Source: Hippophae tibetana (lineage: Eukaryota; Streptophyta; Magnoliopsida; Rosales; Elaeagnaceae). From it: 64,000 nucleotides of DNA. The stretch is taken from the NCBI GenBank assembly GCA_037013495.1, contig CM072810.1:58142843-58206842 (forward strand), written 5' to 3'. The notes beneath the pieces are model-generated. The model was not told the DNA's origin and ran no database searches. It was given only the letters and a program-made list of their open reading frames with translations. A program made the translations under genes and the position numbers. Positions 37,820 through 51,000 of the stretch are shown here, one piece after another (within the stretch, counting starts at the first letter, position 1; the number at the start of each line of letters is the position of its first letter).

Positions 37820-40800
37820 GTTCATGTTGTTTTCGTCTGTGTATTTCGTTTCGTATTTATTTTTGAAACCATAGTCTCTTCTTCTTGATCTTTATTTCTA
37901 TGTTCGATCAATCTTTGTTCTTCATAAATAAAAGAGTAGGAAAAAGAAGATGGGTTATACTCTTCACGATATTAAAAAAAGAAAATTTGAGAAATAAGAG
38001 TTCCAACTTTAAACGGCCATAACTTTTGACTCGTATATCGAAATTACTATTCTAATATATCAAGTTAGAGCATGTAACGATTTATATAATCTCAGCTATA
38101 TGGCCGAAGAACCTCATTTTTTGAACAAAAATTCTCCTTTTACATCACCTACCGAGGTCTTAATGTTTTTGTTCCATATAGACCCTTTTGTTTTGCTTTG
38201 GATTTTTTTCAATGCACCTATTACGAATATTGAGGTGCCGACGAAAAGTGTGTTTAAAATTATTTTAAATATTTTCAATATCTAATAATTATTCTCATGA
38301 CAATACAAATATACTCATTACGCTTCACAATTTATTTTTTGGAACCTAAATTTGAAAGATTAATTTTCGAAGCCATTTATGTATAGCGATTTTCTATTTT
38401 GGAGAATTGTTAAATTTAATGTATTATTTTTATGCTTTTTTTCTTCATGGATGGATTATGCACATTACACAACTAAATAGCCATATTAAGGTTGCATTAG
38501 GTTTAGGGTTTTGTTCCGTATAATAGAAAACAGTAGCCTTATGATGGTGGATGATTTGATAACTTTAGTGAAATTACTTTTTAAAAATATTGTTGCTTTT
38601 ATTCCTGTGGTTCTTGATTGAATGCTCCAATTCGACATATCAAAAGGAGTGATCATCTTTTTTGGCATCAGAAGGTTGGGGTATTATGGACTTGTTGATG
38701 TTGTTTTCGTCTGTGTATTTCGTTTCGTATTTATTTTTGAAACCATAGTCTCTTCTTCTTGATCTTTATTTCTATGTTCGATCAATCTTTGTTCTTCATA
38801 AATAAAAGAGTAGGAAAAAGAAGATGGGTTATACTCTTCACGATATTAAAAAAAGAAAATTTGAGAAATAAGAGTTCCAACTTTAAACGGCCATAACTTT
38901 TGACTCGTATATCTAAATTACTATTATAATATATCAAGTTAGAGCTTGTAACGATTCCTATAATCTTAGCTATGTGGCAGAAGAACCTCATTTTTTGAAC
39001 AAAAATTCTCCTTTTACATCACCTACCGAGGTCTTAATGTTTTTGTTCCATATAGACCCTTTTGTTTTGCTTTGGATTTTTTTCAATGCACCTATTACGA
39101 ATATTGAGGTGCCGACGAAAAGTGTGTTTAAAAATATTTTAAATATTTTCAATATCTAATAATTATTCTCATGACAATACAAATATACTCATTACGCTTC
39201 ACAATTCATTTTTTGGAACCTAAATTTGAAAGATTAATTTTCGAAGCCATTTATGTATAGCGATTTTCTATTTTGGAGAATTGTTAAATTTAATGTATTA
39301 TTTTTATGCTTTTTTTCTTCACGGATGGATTATGCACATTACACAACTAAATAGCCATATTAAGGTTGCATTAGGTTTAGGGTTTTGTTCCGTATAATAG
39401 AAAACAGTAGCCTTATGATGGAGGATGATTTGATAACTTTAGTGAAATTACTTTTTAAAAATATTGTTGCTTTTATTCCTGTGGTTCTTGATTGAATGCT
39501 CCAATTCGACATATCAAAAGGAGTGATCATCTTTTTTGGCATCAGAAGGTTGGGGTATTATGGACTTGTTGATGTTGTTTTCGTCTGTGTATTTCGTTTC
39601 GTATTTATTTTTGAAACCATAGTCTCTTCTTCTTGATCTTTATTTCTATGTTCGATCAATCTTTGTTCTTCATAAATAAAAGAGTAGGAAAAAGAAGATG
39701 GGTTATACTCTTCACGATATTAAAAAAAGAAAATTTGAGAAATAAGAGTTCCAACTTTAAACGGCCATAACTTTTGACTCGTATATCGAAATTACTATTC
39801 TAATATATCAAGTTAGAGCATGTAACGATTTATATAATCTCAGCTATATGGCCGAAGAACCTCATTTTTTGAACAAAAATTCTCCTTTTACATCACCTAC
39901 CGAGGTCTTAATGTTTTTGTTCCATATAGACCCTTTTGTTTTGCTTTGGATTTTTTTCAATGCACCTATTACGAATATTGAGGTGCCGACGAAAAGTGTG
40001 TTTAAAATTATTTTAAATATTTTCAATATCTAATAATTATTCTCATGACAATACAAATATACTCATTACGCTTCACAATTTATTTTTTGGAACCTAAATT
40101 TGAAAGATTAATTTTCGAAGCCATTTATGTATAGCGATTTTCTATTTTGGAGAATTGTTAAATTTAATGTATTATTTTTATGCTTTTTTTCTTCATGGAT
40201 GGATTATGCACATTACACAACTAAATAGCCATATTAAGGTTGCATTAGGTTTAGGGTTTTGTTCCGTATAATAGAAAACAGTAGCCTTATGATGGTGGAT
40301 GATTTGATAACTTTAGTGAAATTACTTTTTAAAAATATTGTTGCTTTTATTCCTGTGGTTCTTGATTGAATGCTCCAATTCGACATATCAAAAGGAGTGA
40401 TCATCTTTTTTGGCATCAGAAGGTTGGGGTATTATGGACTTGTTGATGTTGTTTTCGTCTGTGTATTTCGTTTCGTATTTATTTTTGAAACCATAGTCTC
40501 TTCTTCTTGATCTTTATTTCTATGTTCGATCAATCTTTGTTCTTCATAAATAAAAGAGTAGGAAAAAGAAGATGGGTTATACTCTTCACGATATTAAAAA
40601 AAGAAAATTTGAGAAATAAGAGTTCCAACTTTAAACGGCCATAACTTTTGACTCGTATATCTAAATTACTATTATAATATATCAAGTTAGAGCTTGTAAC
40701 GATTCCTATAATCTTAGCTATGTGGCAGAAGAACCTCATTTTTTGAACAAAAATTCTCCTTTTACATCACCTACCGAGGTCTTAATGTTTTTGTTCCATA

Positions 40801-41450
40801 TAGACCCTTTTGTTTTGCTTTGGATTTTTTTCAATGCACCTATTACGAATATTGAGGTGCCGACGAAAAGTGTGTTTAAAAATATTTTAAATATTTTCAA
40901 TATCTAATAATTATTCTCATGACAATACAAATATACTCATTACGCTTCACAATTCATTTTTTGGAACCTAAATTTGAAAGATTAATTTTCGAAGCCATTT
41001 ATGTATAGCGATTTTCTATTTTGGAGAATTGTTAAATTTAATGTATTATTTTTATGCTTTTTTTCTTCACGGATGGATTATGCACATTACACAACTAAAT
41101 AGCCATATTAAGGTTGCATTAGGTTTAGGGTTTTGTTCTGTATAATAGAAAACAGTAGCCTTATGATGGAGGATGATTTGATAACTTTAGTGAAATTACT
41201 TTTTAAAAATATTGTTGCTTTTATTCCTGTGGTTCTTGATTGAATGCTCCAATTCGACATATCAAAAGGAGTGATCATCTTTTTTGGCATCAGAAGGTTG
41301 GGGTATTATGGACTTGTTGATGTTGTTTTCGTCTGTGTATTTCGTTTCGTATTTATTTTTGAAACCATAGTCTCTTCTTCTTGATCTTTATTTCTATGTT
41401 CGATCAATCTTTGTTCTTCATAAATAAAAGAGTAGGAAAAAGAAGATGGG
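37820..41450. repeat. Dimeric higher-order repeat, two copies (1748 bp)
   Basis: From mid-M43 onward the sequence repeats at 1748 bp. M43 and M45 share 'attctaatatatc', 'cgatttatataatc' and 'tatggccgaag'. M44 (38486) and M46 (40234) share 'gatggtggatg', 'aatcttagc' and 'cacaattcatttt'. All four carry 'ttcaatgcacc'. M47 follows M45 in its first half and then switches class at 'cttgacaat' (about 41459), which sets the right edge. The left edge is approximate. Confidence 0.85.
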
Positions 41451-43728
41451 TTATACTCTTGACAATATTAAAAAAAGAAAATTTGAGAAATAAGAGTTCC
41501 AACTTTAAACGGCCATAACTTTTGACTCGTATATCGAAATTACTATTATAATATATCAAGTTAGAGCATGTAACGATTCCTATAATCTCAGCTATGTGGC
41601 AGAAGAACCTCATTTTTTGAACAAAAATTCTCTTTTTACATCACCTACCGTGGTCTTAATGATTTTGTTCCATATAGACCCTTTTGTTTTGCTTTGGATT
41701 TTTTTGAATGCAACTATTACGAATATTGAGGTGCCGACGAAAAGTGTGTTTAAAAATATTTTAAATATTTTGAATATCTAATAATTATTCTTATGACAAT
41801 GCAAATATACTCATTACGCTTCACAATTTATTTTTTGGAACCTAAATTTGAAAGATTAATTTTCGAAGCCATTTATGTATAGCGATTTTCTATTTTGGAG
41901 AATTGTTAAATTTAATGTATTATTTTTATGCTTTTTTTCTTCACGGATGGATTATGCACATTACACAACTAAATAGCCATATTAAGGTTGCATTAGGTTT
42001 AGGGTTTTGTTCCGTATAATAGAAAACAGTAGCCTTATGATGGAGGATGATTTGATAACTTTAGTGAAATTACTTTTTAGAAATATTGTTGCTTTTATTC
42101 CTGTGGTTCTTGATTGAATGCTACAATTCGACATTCCAAAAGGAGTGATCATCTTTTTTTGCATCACAAGTTTGGGGTATTATGGACTTGTTGATGTTGT
42201 TTCGTCTGTGTATTTCTTTTCGTATTTATTTTTGAAACCATAGTCTCTTCTTCTTGATCTTTATTTCTATGTTCGATCAATCTTTGTTCTTCATAAATAA
42301 AAGAGTTGGAAAAAGAAGATGGGTTATACTCTTGACAATATTAAAAAAAGAAAATTTGAGAAATAAGAGTTCCAACTTTAAACGGCCATAACTTTTGACT
42401 CGTATATCGAAATTACTATTTTAATATATCAAGTTAGAGCTTGTAAGGATTCCTATTATCTCAGCTATGTGGCAGAAGAACCTCATTTTTTGAACAAAAA
42501 TTCTCCTTTTACATAACCTACCGAGGTCTTAATGTTTTTGTTCCATATAGACCCTTTTGTTTTGCTTTGGATTTTTTTGAATGCAACTATTACGAATATT
42601 GAGGTGCCGACGAAAAGTGTGTTTAAAAATATTGTAAATATGTTCAATATCTAATAATTATTCTCATGACAATACAAATATACTCATTACGCTTCACAAT
42701 TTATTTTTTGGAACCTAAATTTGAAAGATTAATTTTCGAAGCCATTTATGTATAGCGATTTTCTATTTTGGAGAATTGTTAAATTTAATGTATTATTTTT
42801 ATGCTTTTTTTCTTCATGGATGGATTATGCACATTACACAACTAAATAGCCATATTAAGGTTGCATTAGGTTTAGGGTTTTGTTCCGTATAATAGAAAAC
42901 AGTAGCCTTATGATGGTGGATGATTTGATAACTTTAGTGAAATTACTTTTTAAAAATATTGTTGCTTTTATTCCTGTGGTTCTTGATTGAATGCTCCAAT
43001 TCGACATATCAAAAGGAGTGATCATCTTTTTTGGCATCAGAAGGTTGGGGTATTATGGACTTGTTGATGTTGTTTTCGTCTGTGTATTTCGTTTCGTATT
43101 TATTTTTGAAACCATAGTCTCTTCTTCTTGATCTTTATTTCTATGTTCGATCAATCTTTGTTCTTCATAAATAAAAGAGTAGGAAAAAGAAGATGGGTTA
43201 TACTCTTCACGATATTAAAAAAAGAAAATTTGAGAAATAAGAGTTCCAACTTTAAACGGCCATACCTTTTGACTAGTATATCTAAATTACTATTATAATA
43301 TATCAAGTTAGAGCTTGTAACGATTCCTATAATCTCAGCTATGTGGCAGAAGAACCTCATTTTTTGAACAAAAATTCTCCTTTTACATCACCTACCGAGG
43401 TCTTAATGTTTTTGTTCCATATAGACCCTTTTGTTTTGCTTTGGATTTTTTTGAATACAACTATTACGAATATTGAGGTGCCGACGAAAAGTGTGTTTAA
43501 AAATATTGTAAATATGTTCAATATCTAATAATTATTCTCATGACAATACAAATATACTCATTACGCTTCACAATTTATTTTTTGGAACCTAAATTTGAAA
43601 GATTAATTTTCGAAGCCATTTATGTATAGCGATTTTCTATTTTGGAGAATTGGTAAATTTAATGTATTATTTTTATGCTTTTTTTCTTCACGGATGGATT
43701 ATGCACATTACACAACTAAATAGCCATA
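41108..43728. repeat. Mixed monomers M47-M49
   Basis: M47 starts like M45 and ends like the 'cttgacaat / ccgtggtc' class, with private 'ttctgtataat' and 'ttttgaatatc'. M48 carries the ctacaattcgacattcc block, 'gagttgg' and 'tacataacctacc', the last shared with M54. M49 has 'gatggtgg' like M44 and M46, but 'catacctttt', 'gactagtat' and 'gaatacaac' as well. No repeated multimer is visible here. Confidence 0.85.
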
Positions 43729-46351
43729 TGAAGGTTGCAATAGGTTTAGGGTTTTGTTCCGTATAATAGAAAACAGTAGCCTTATGATGGAGGATGATTT
43801 GATAACTTTAGTGAAATTACTTTTTAGAAATATTGTTGCTTTTATTCCTGTGGTTCTTGATTGAATGCTCCAATTCGACATATCAAAAAGAGTGATCATC
43901 TTTTTTGGCATCAGAAGGTTGGGGTATTATGGACTTGTTGATGTTGTTTTCGTCTGTGTATTTCGTTTCGTATTTATTTTTGAAACCATAGTCTCTTCTT
44001 CTTGATCTTTATTTCTATGTTCGATCAATCTTTGTTCTTCATAAATAAAAGAGTAGGAAAAATAAGATGGGTTATACTCTTCACAATATTAAAAAAAGAA
44101 AATTTGAGAAATAAGAGTTCCAACTTTAAACGGCCATAACTTTTGACTCGTATATCTAAATTACTATTATAATATATCAAGTTAGAGCTTGTAACGATTC
44201 CTATAATCTCAGCTATGTGGCAGAAGAACCTCATTTTTCGACCAAAAAATCTCCTTTTACATCACCTTCCGAGGTCTTAATGTTTTTGTTCCATATAGAC
44301 CCTTTTGTTTTGCTTTGGATTTTTTTGAATACAACTATTACGAATATTGAGGTGCCGACGAAAAGTGTGTTTAAAAATATTGTAAATATGTTCAATATCT
44401 AATAATTATTCTCATGACAATACAAATATACTCATTACGCTTCACAATTTATTTTTTGGAACCTAAATTTGAAAGATTAATTTTCGAAGCCATTTATGTA
44501 TAGCGATTTTCTATTTTGGAGAATTGGTAAATTTAATGTATTATTTTTATGCTTTTTTTCTTCACGGATGGATTATGCACATTACACAACTAAATAGCCA
44601 TATTAAGGTTGCAATAGGTTTAGGGTTTTGTTCCGTATAATAGAAAACAGTAGCCTTATGATGGAGGATGATTTGATAACTTTAGTGAAATTACTTTTTA
44701 GAAATATTGTTGCTTTTATTCCTGTGGTTCTTGATTGAATGCTCCAATTCGACATATCAAAAGGAGTGATCATCTTTTTTTGGCATCAGAAGGTTGGGGT
44801 ATTATGGACTTGTTGATGTTGTTTTCGTCTGTGTATTTCGTTTCGTATTTATTTTTGAAACCATAGTCTCTTCTTCTTGATCTTTATTTCTATGTTCGAT
44901 CAATCTTTGTTCTTCATAAATAAAAGAGTAGGAAAAAGAAGATGGGTTATACTCTTCACGATATTAAAAAAAGAAAATTTGAGAAATAAGAGTTCCAACT
45001 TTAAACGGCCATAACTTTTGACTCGTATATCTAAATTACTATTATAATATATCAAGTTAGAGCTTGTAACGATTCCTATAATCTCAGCTATGTGGCAGAA
45101 GAACCTCATTTTTCGACCAAAAAATCTCCTTTTACATCACCTTCCGAGGTCTTAATGTTTTTGTTCCATATAGACCCTTTTGTTTTGCTTTGGATTTTTT
45201 TGAATACAACTATTACGAATATTGAGGTGCCGACGAAAAGTGTGTTTAAAAATATTGTAAATATGTTCAATATCTAATAATTATTCTCATGACAATACAA
45301 ATATACTCATTACGCTTCACAATTTATTTTTCGGAACCTAAATTTGAAAGATTAATTTTCGAAGCCATTTATGTATAGCGATTTTCTATTTTGGAGAATT
45401 GGTAAATTTAATGTATTATTTTTATGCTTTTTTTCTTCACGGATGGATTATGCACATTACACAACTAAATAGCCATATTAAGGTTGCAATAGGTTTAGGG
45501 TTTTGTTCCGTATAATAGAAAACAGTAGCCTTATGATGGAGGATGATTTGATAACTTTAGTGAAATTACTTTTTAGAAATATTGTTGCTTTTATTCCTGT
45601 GGTTCTTGATTGAATGCTCCAATTCGACATATCAAAAAGAGTGATCATCTTTTTTGGCATCAGAAGGTTGGGGTATTATGGACTTGTTGATGTTGTTTTC
45701 GTCTGTGTATTTCGTTTCATATTTATTTTTGAAACCATAGTCTCTTCTTCTTGATCTTTATTTCTATGTTCGATCAATCTTTGTTCTTCATAAATAAAAG
45801 AGTAGGAAAAATAAGATGGGTTATACTCTTCACAATATTAAAAAAAGAAAATTTGAGAAATAAGAGTTCCAACTTTAAACGGCCATAACTTTTGACTCGT
45901 ATATCTAAATTACTATTATAATATATCAAGTTAGAGCTTGTAACGATTCCTATAATCTCAGCTATGTGGCAGAAGAACCTCATTTTTCGACCAAAAAATC
46001 TCCTTTTACATCACCTTCCGAGGTCTTAATGTTTTTGTTCCATATAGACCCTTTTGTTTTGCTTTGGATTTTTTTGAATACAACTATTACGAATATTGAG
46101 GTGCCGACGAAAAGTGTGTTTAAAAATATTGTAAATATGTTCAATATCTAATAATTATTCTCATGACAATACAAATATATTCATTACGCTTCACAATTTA
46201 TTTTTTGGAACCTAAATTTGAAAGATTAATATTCGAAGCCATTTATGTATAGCGATTTTCTATTTTGGAGAATTGGTAAATTTAATGTATTATTTTTATG
46301 CTTTTTTTCTTCACGGATGGATTATGCACATTACACAACTAAATAGCCATA
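43729..46351. repeat. Homogenised patch M50-M52 with dimer-like alternation (~1749 bp)
   Basis: M50, M51 and M52 share 'gcaatagg', 'tttcgaccaaaaaatctcc', 'accttccgagg', 'gaatacaac' and 'attgtaaatatgttc'. M50 and M52 additionally share 'aaaaagagtg', 'gaaaaataag' and 'cttcacaat', while M51 has 'aaaaggagtg', 'aaaaagaag' and 'cttcacgat'. The result is an alternation of 1749 bp. The landmark tta is tga in M50. Confidence 0.8.
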
Positions 46352-48099
46352 TTAAGGTTGCAATAGGTTTAGGGTTTTGTTCCGTATAATAGAAAACAGT
46401 AGCCTTATGATGGAGGATGATTTGATAACTTTAGTGAAATTACTTTTTAGAAATATTGTTGCTTTTATTCCTGTGGTTCTTGATTGAATGCTCCAATTCG
46501 ACATATCAAAAAGAGTGATCATCTTTTTTGGCATCACAAGGTTGGGGTATTATGGACTTGTTGATGTTGTTTTCGTCTGTGTATTTCGTTTCGTATTTAT
46601 TTTTGAAACCATAGTCTCTTCTTCTTGATCTTTATTTCTATGTTCGATCAATCTTTGTTCTTCATAAATAAAAGAGTAGGAAAAATAAGATGGGTTATAC
46701 TCTTCACAATATTAAAAAAAGAAAATTTGAGAAATAAGAGTTCCAACTTTAAACGGCCATAACTTTTGACTCGTATATCGAAATTACTATTTTAATATAT
46801 CAAGTTAGAGCTTGTAACGATTCCTATAATCTTAGCTATGTGGCAGAAGAACCTCATTTTTCGACCAAAAATTCTCCTTTTACATCACCTACCGAGGTCT
46901 TAATGTTTTTGTTCCATATAGACCCTTTTGTTTTGCTTTGGATTTTTTTGAATGCAACTATTACGAATATTGAGGTGCCGACGAAAAGTGTGTTTAAAAA
47001 TATTGTAAATATGTTCAATATCTAATAATTATTCTCATGACAATACAAATATACTCATTACGCTTTACAATTTATTTTTTGGAACCTAAATTTGAAAGAT
47101 TAATTTTCGAAGCCATTTATGTATAGCGATTTTCTATTTTGGAGAATTGTTAAATTTAATGTATTATTTTTATGCTTTTTTTCTTCACGGATGGATTATG
47201 CACATTACACAACTAAATAGCCATATTAAGGTTGCATTTGGTTTAGGGTTTTGTTCCGTATAATAGAAAACAGTAGCCTTATGATGGAGGATGATTTGAT
47301 AACTTTAGTGAAATTAATTTTTTGAAATATTGTTGCTTTTATTCCTGTGGTTCTTGATTGAATGCTCCAATTCAACATATCAAAAGGAGTGATCATCTTT
47401 TTTGGCATCAGAAGGTTGGGGTATTATGGACTTGTTGATGTTGTTTTCGTCTGTGTATTTCGTTTCGTATTTAATTTTGAAACCATAGTCTCTTCTTCTT
47501 GATCTTTATTTCTATGTTTGATCAAACTTTGTTCTTCATAAATAAAAGAGTAGGAAAAATAAGATGGGTTATACTCTTCACAATATTAAAAAAAGAAAAT
47601 TTGAGAAATAAGAGTTCCAACTTTAAACGGCCATAACTTTTGACTCCTATATCGAAATTACTATTTTAATATATCAAGTTAGAGCTTGTAACGATTCCTA
47701 TAATCTCAGCTATGTGGCAGAAGAACCTCATTTTTTGAACAAAAATTCTCCTTTTACATAACCTACCGAGGTCTTAATGTTTTTGTTCCATATAGACCCT
47801 TTTGTTTTGCTTTGGATTTTTTTGAATGCAACTATTACGAATATTGAGGTGCCGATGAAAAGTGTGTTTAAAAATATTTTAAATATTTTCAATATCTAAT
47901 AATTATTCTCATGACAATACAAATATACTCATTACGCTTCACAATTTATTTTTTGGAACCTAAATTTGAAAGATTAATTTTCGAAGCCATTTATGTATAG
48001 CGATTTTCTATTTTGGAGAATTGTTAAATTTAATGTATTATTTTTATGCTTTTTTTCTTCATGGATGGATTATGCACATTACACAACTAAATAGCCATA
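46352..48099. repeat. Mixed monomers M53-M54
   Basis: M53 resembles M40 ('gcaatagg', 'aaaaagagtg', 'ggcatcacaagg', 'gaaaaataag', 'tatcgaaatt'). M54 starts like M36, M39 and M42 ('ttttttgaaat', 'caattcaac') and ends with 'gccgatgaaaag', which characterises the following dimer block. M54 also has 'tacataacctacc' and private changes ('tgtttgatcaaac', 'gactcctat'). Confidence 0.82.
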
Positions 48100-51000
48100 T
48101 TAAGGTTGCATTAGGTTTAGGGTTTTGTTCCGTATAATAGAAAACAGTAGCCTTATGATGGAGGATGATTTGATAACTTTAGTGAAATTACTTTTTAAAA
48201 ATATTGTTGCTTTTATTCCTGTGGTTCTTGATTGAATGCTCCAATTCGACATATCAAAAGGAGTGATCATCTTTTTTGGCATCAGAAGGTTGGGGTATTA
48301 TGGACTTGTTGATGTTGTTTTCGTCTGTGTATTTCGTTTTGTATTTATTTTTGAAACCATAGTCTCTTCTTCTTGATCTTTATTTCTATGTTCGATCAAT
48401 CTTTGTTCTTCATAAATAAAAGAGTAGGAAAAAGAAGATGGGTTATACTCTTCACGATATTAAAAAAAGAAAATTTGAGAAATAAGGGTTCTAACTTTAA
48501 ACGGCCATAACTTTTGACTCGTATATCTAAATTACTATTATAATATATCAAGTTAGAGCTTGTAACGATTACTATAATCTTAGCTATGTGGCAGAAGAAC
48601 CTCATTTTTTGAACAAAAATTCTCCTTTTACATCACCTACCGAGGGCTTAATGTTTTTGTTCCATATAGACCCTTTTGTTTTGCTTTGGATTTTTTTCAA
48701 TGCACCTATTACGAATATTGAGGTGCCGACGAAAAGTGTGTTTAAAATATTCTAAATATTTTCAATATCTAATAATTATTCTCATGATAATACAAATATA
48801 CTCATTACGCTTCACAATTTATTTTTTGGAACATAAATTTGAAAGATTAATTTTCGAAGCCATTTATGTATAGCGATTTTCTATTTTGGAGAATTGTTAA
48901 ATTTAATGTATTATTTTTATGCTTTTTTTCTTCACGGATGGATTATGCACATTACACAACTAAATAGCCATATTAAGGTTGCATTAGGTTTAGGGTTTTG
49001 TTCCGTAAATAGAAAACAGTAGCCTTATGATGGAGGATGATTTGATAGCTTTAGTGAAATTACTTTTTAGAAATATTGTTGCTTTTATTCCTGTGGTTCT
49101 TGATTGAATGCTACAATTCGACATTCCAAAAGGAGTGATCATCTTTTTTTGCATCACAAGTTTGGGGTATTATGGACTTGTTGATGTTGTTTCGTCTGTG
49201 TATTTCGTTTCGTATTTATTTTTGAAACCATAGTCTCTTCTTCTTGATCTTTATTTCTATGTTCGATCAATCTTTGTTCTTCATAAATAAAAGAGTTGGA
49301 AAAAGAAGATGGGTTATACTCTTGACAATATTAAAAAAAGAAAATTTGAGAAATAAGAGTTCCAACTTTAAACGGCCATAAATTTTGACTCGTATATCGA
49401 AATTACTATTTTAATATATCAAGTTAGAGCTTGTAACGATTCCTATTATCTCAGCTATGTGGCAGAAGAACCTCATTTTTTGAACAAAAATTCTCCTTTT
49501 ACATCACCTACCGAGGTCTTAATGTTTTTGTTCCATATAGACCCTTTTGTTTTGCTTTGGATTTTTTTGAATGCAACTATTACGAATATTGAGGTGCCGA
49601 TGAAAAGTGTGTTTAAAAATATTTTAAATATTTTCAATATCTAATAATTATTCTCATGACAATACAAATATACTCATTACGCTTCACAATTTATTTTTTG
49701 GAACCTAAATTTGAAAGATTAATTTTCGAAGCCATTTATGTATAGCGATTTTCTATTTTGGAGAATTGTTAAATTTAATGTATTATTTTTATGCTTTTTT
49801 TCTTCATGGATGGATTATGCACATTACACAACTAAATAGCCATATTAAGGTTGCATTAGGTTTAGGGTTTTGTTCCGTATAATAGAAAACAGTAGCCTTA
49901 TGATGGAGGATGATTTGATAACTTTAGTGAAATTACTTTTTAAAAATATTGTTGCTTTTATTCCTGTGGTTCTTGATTGAATGCTCCAATTCGACATATC
50001 AAAAGGAGTGATCATCTTTTTTGGCATCAGAAGGTTGGGGTATTATGGACTTGTTGATGTTGTTTTCGTCTGTGTATTTCGTTTCGTATTTATTTTTGAA
50101 ACCATAGTCTCTTCTTCTTGATCTTTATTTCTATGTTCGATCAATCTTTGTTCTTCATAAATAAAAGAGTAGGAAAAAGAAGATGGGTTATACTCTTCAC
50201 GATATTAAAAAAAGAAAATTTGAGAAATAAGCGTTCCAACTTTAAACGGCCATAACTTTTGACTCGTATATCTAAATTACTATTATAATATATCAAGTTA
50301 GAGCTTGTAACGATTCCTATAATCTTAGCTATGTGGCAGAAGAACCTCATTTTTTGAACAAAAATTCTCCTTTTACATCACCTACCGAGGGCTTAATGTT
50401 TTTGTTCCATATAGACCCTTTTGTTTTGCTTTGGATTTTTTTCAATGCACCTATTACGAATATTGAGGTGCCGACGAAAAGTGTGTTTAAAATATTCTAA
50501 ATATTTTCAATATCTAATAATTATTCTCATGATAATACAAATATACTCATTACGCTTCACAATTTATTTTTTGGAACATAAATTTGAAAGATTAATTTTC
50601 GAAGCCATTTATGTATAGCGATTTTCTATTTTGGAGAATTGTTAAATTTAATGTATTATTTTTATGCTTTTTTTCTTCACGGATGGATTATGCACATTAC
50701 ACAACTAAATAGCCATATTAAGGTTGCATTAGGTTTAGGGTTTTGTTCCGTAAATAGAAAACAGTAGCCTTATGATGGAGGATGATTTGATAGCTTTAGT
50801 GAAATTACTTTTTAGAAATATTGTTGCTTTTATTCCTGTGGTTCTTGATTGAATGCTACAATTCGACATTCCAAAAGGAGTGATCATCTTTTTTTGCATC
50901 ACAAGTTTGGGGTATTATGGACTTATTGATGTTGTTTCGTCTGTGTATTTCGTTTCGTATTTATTTTTGAAACCATAGTCTCTTCTTCTTGATCTTTATT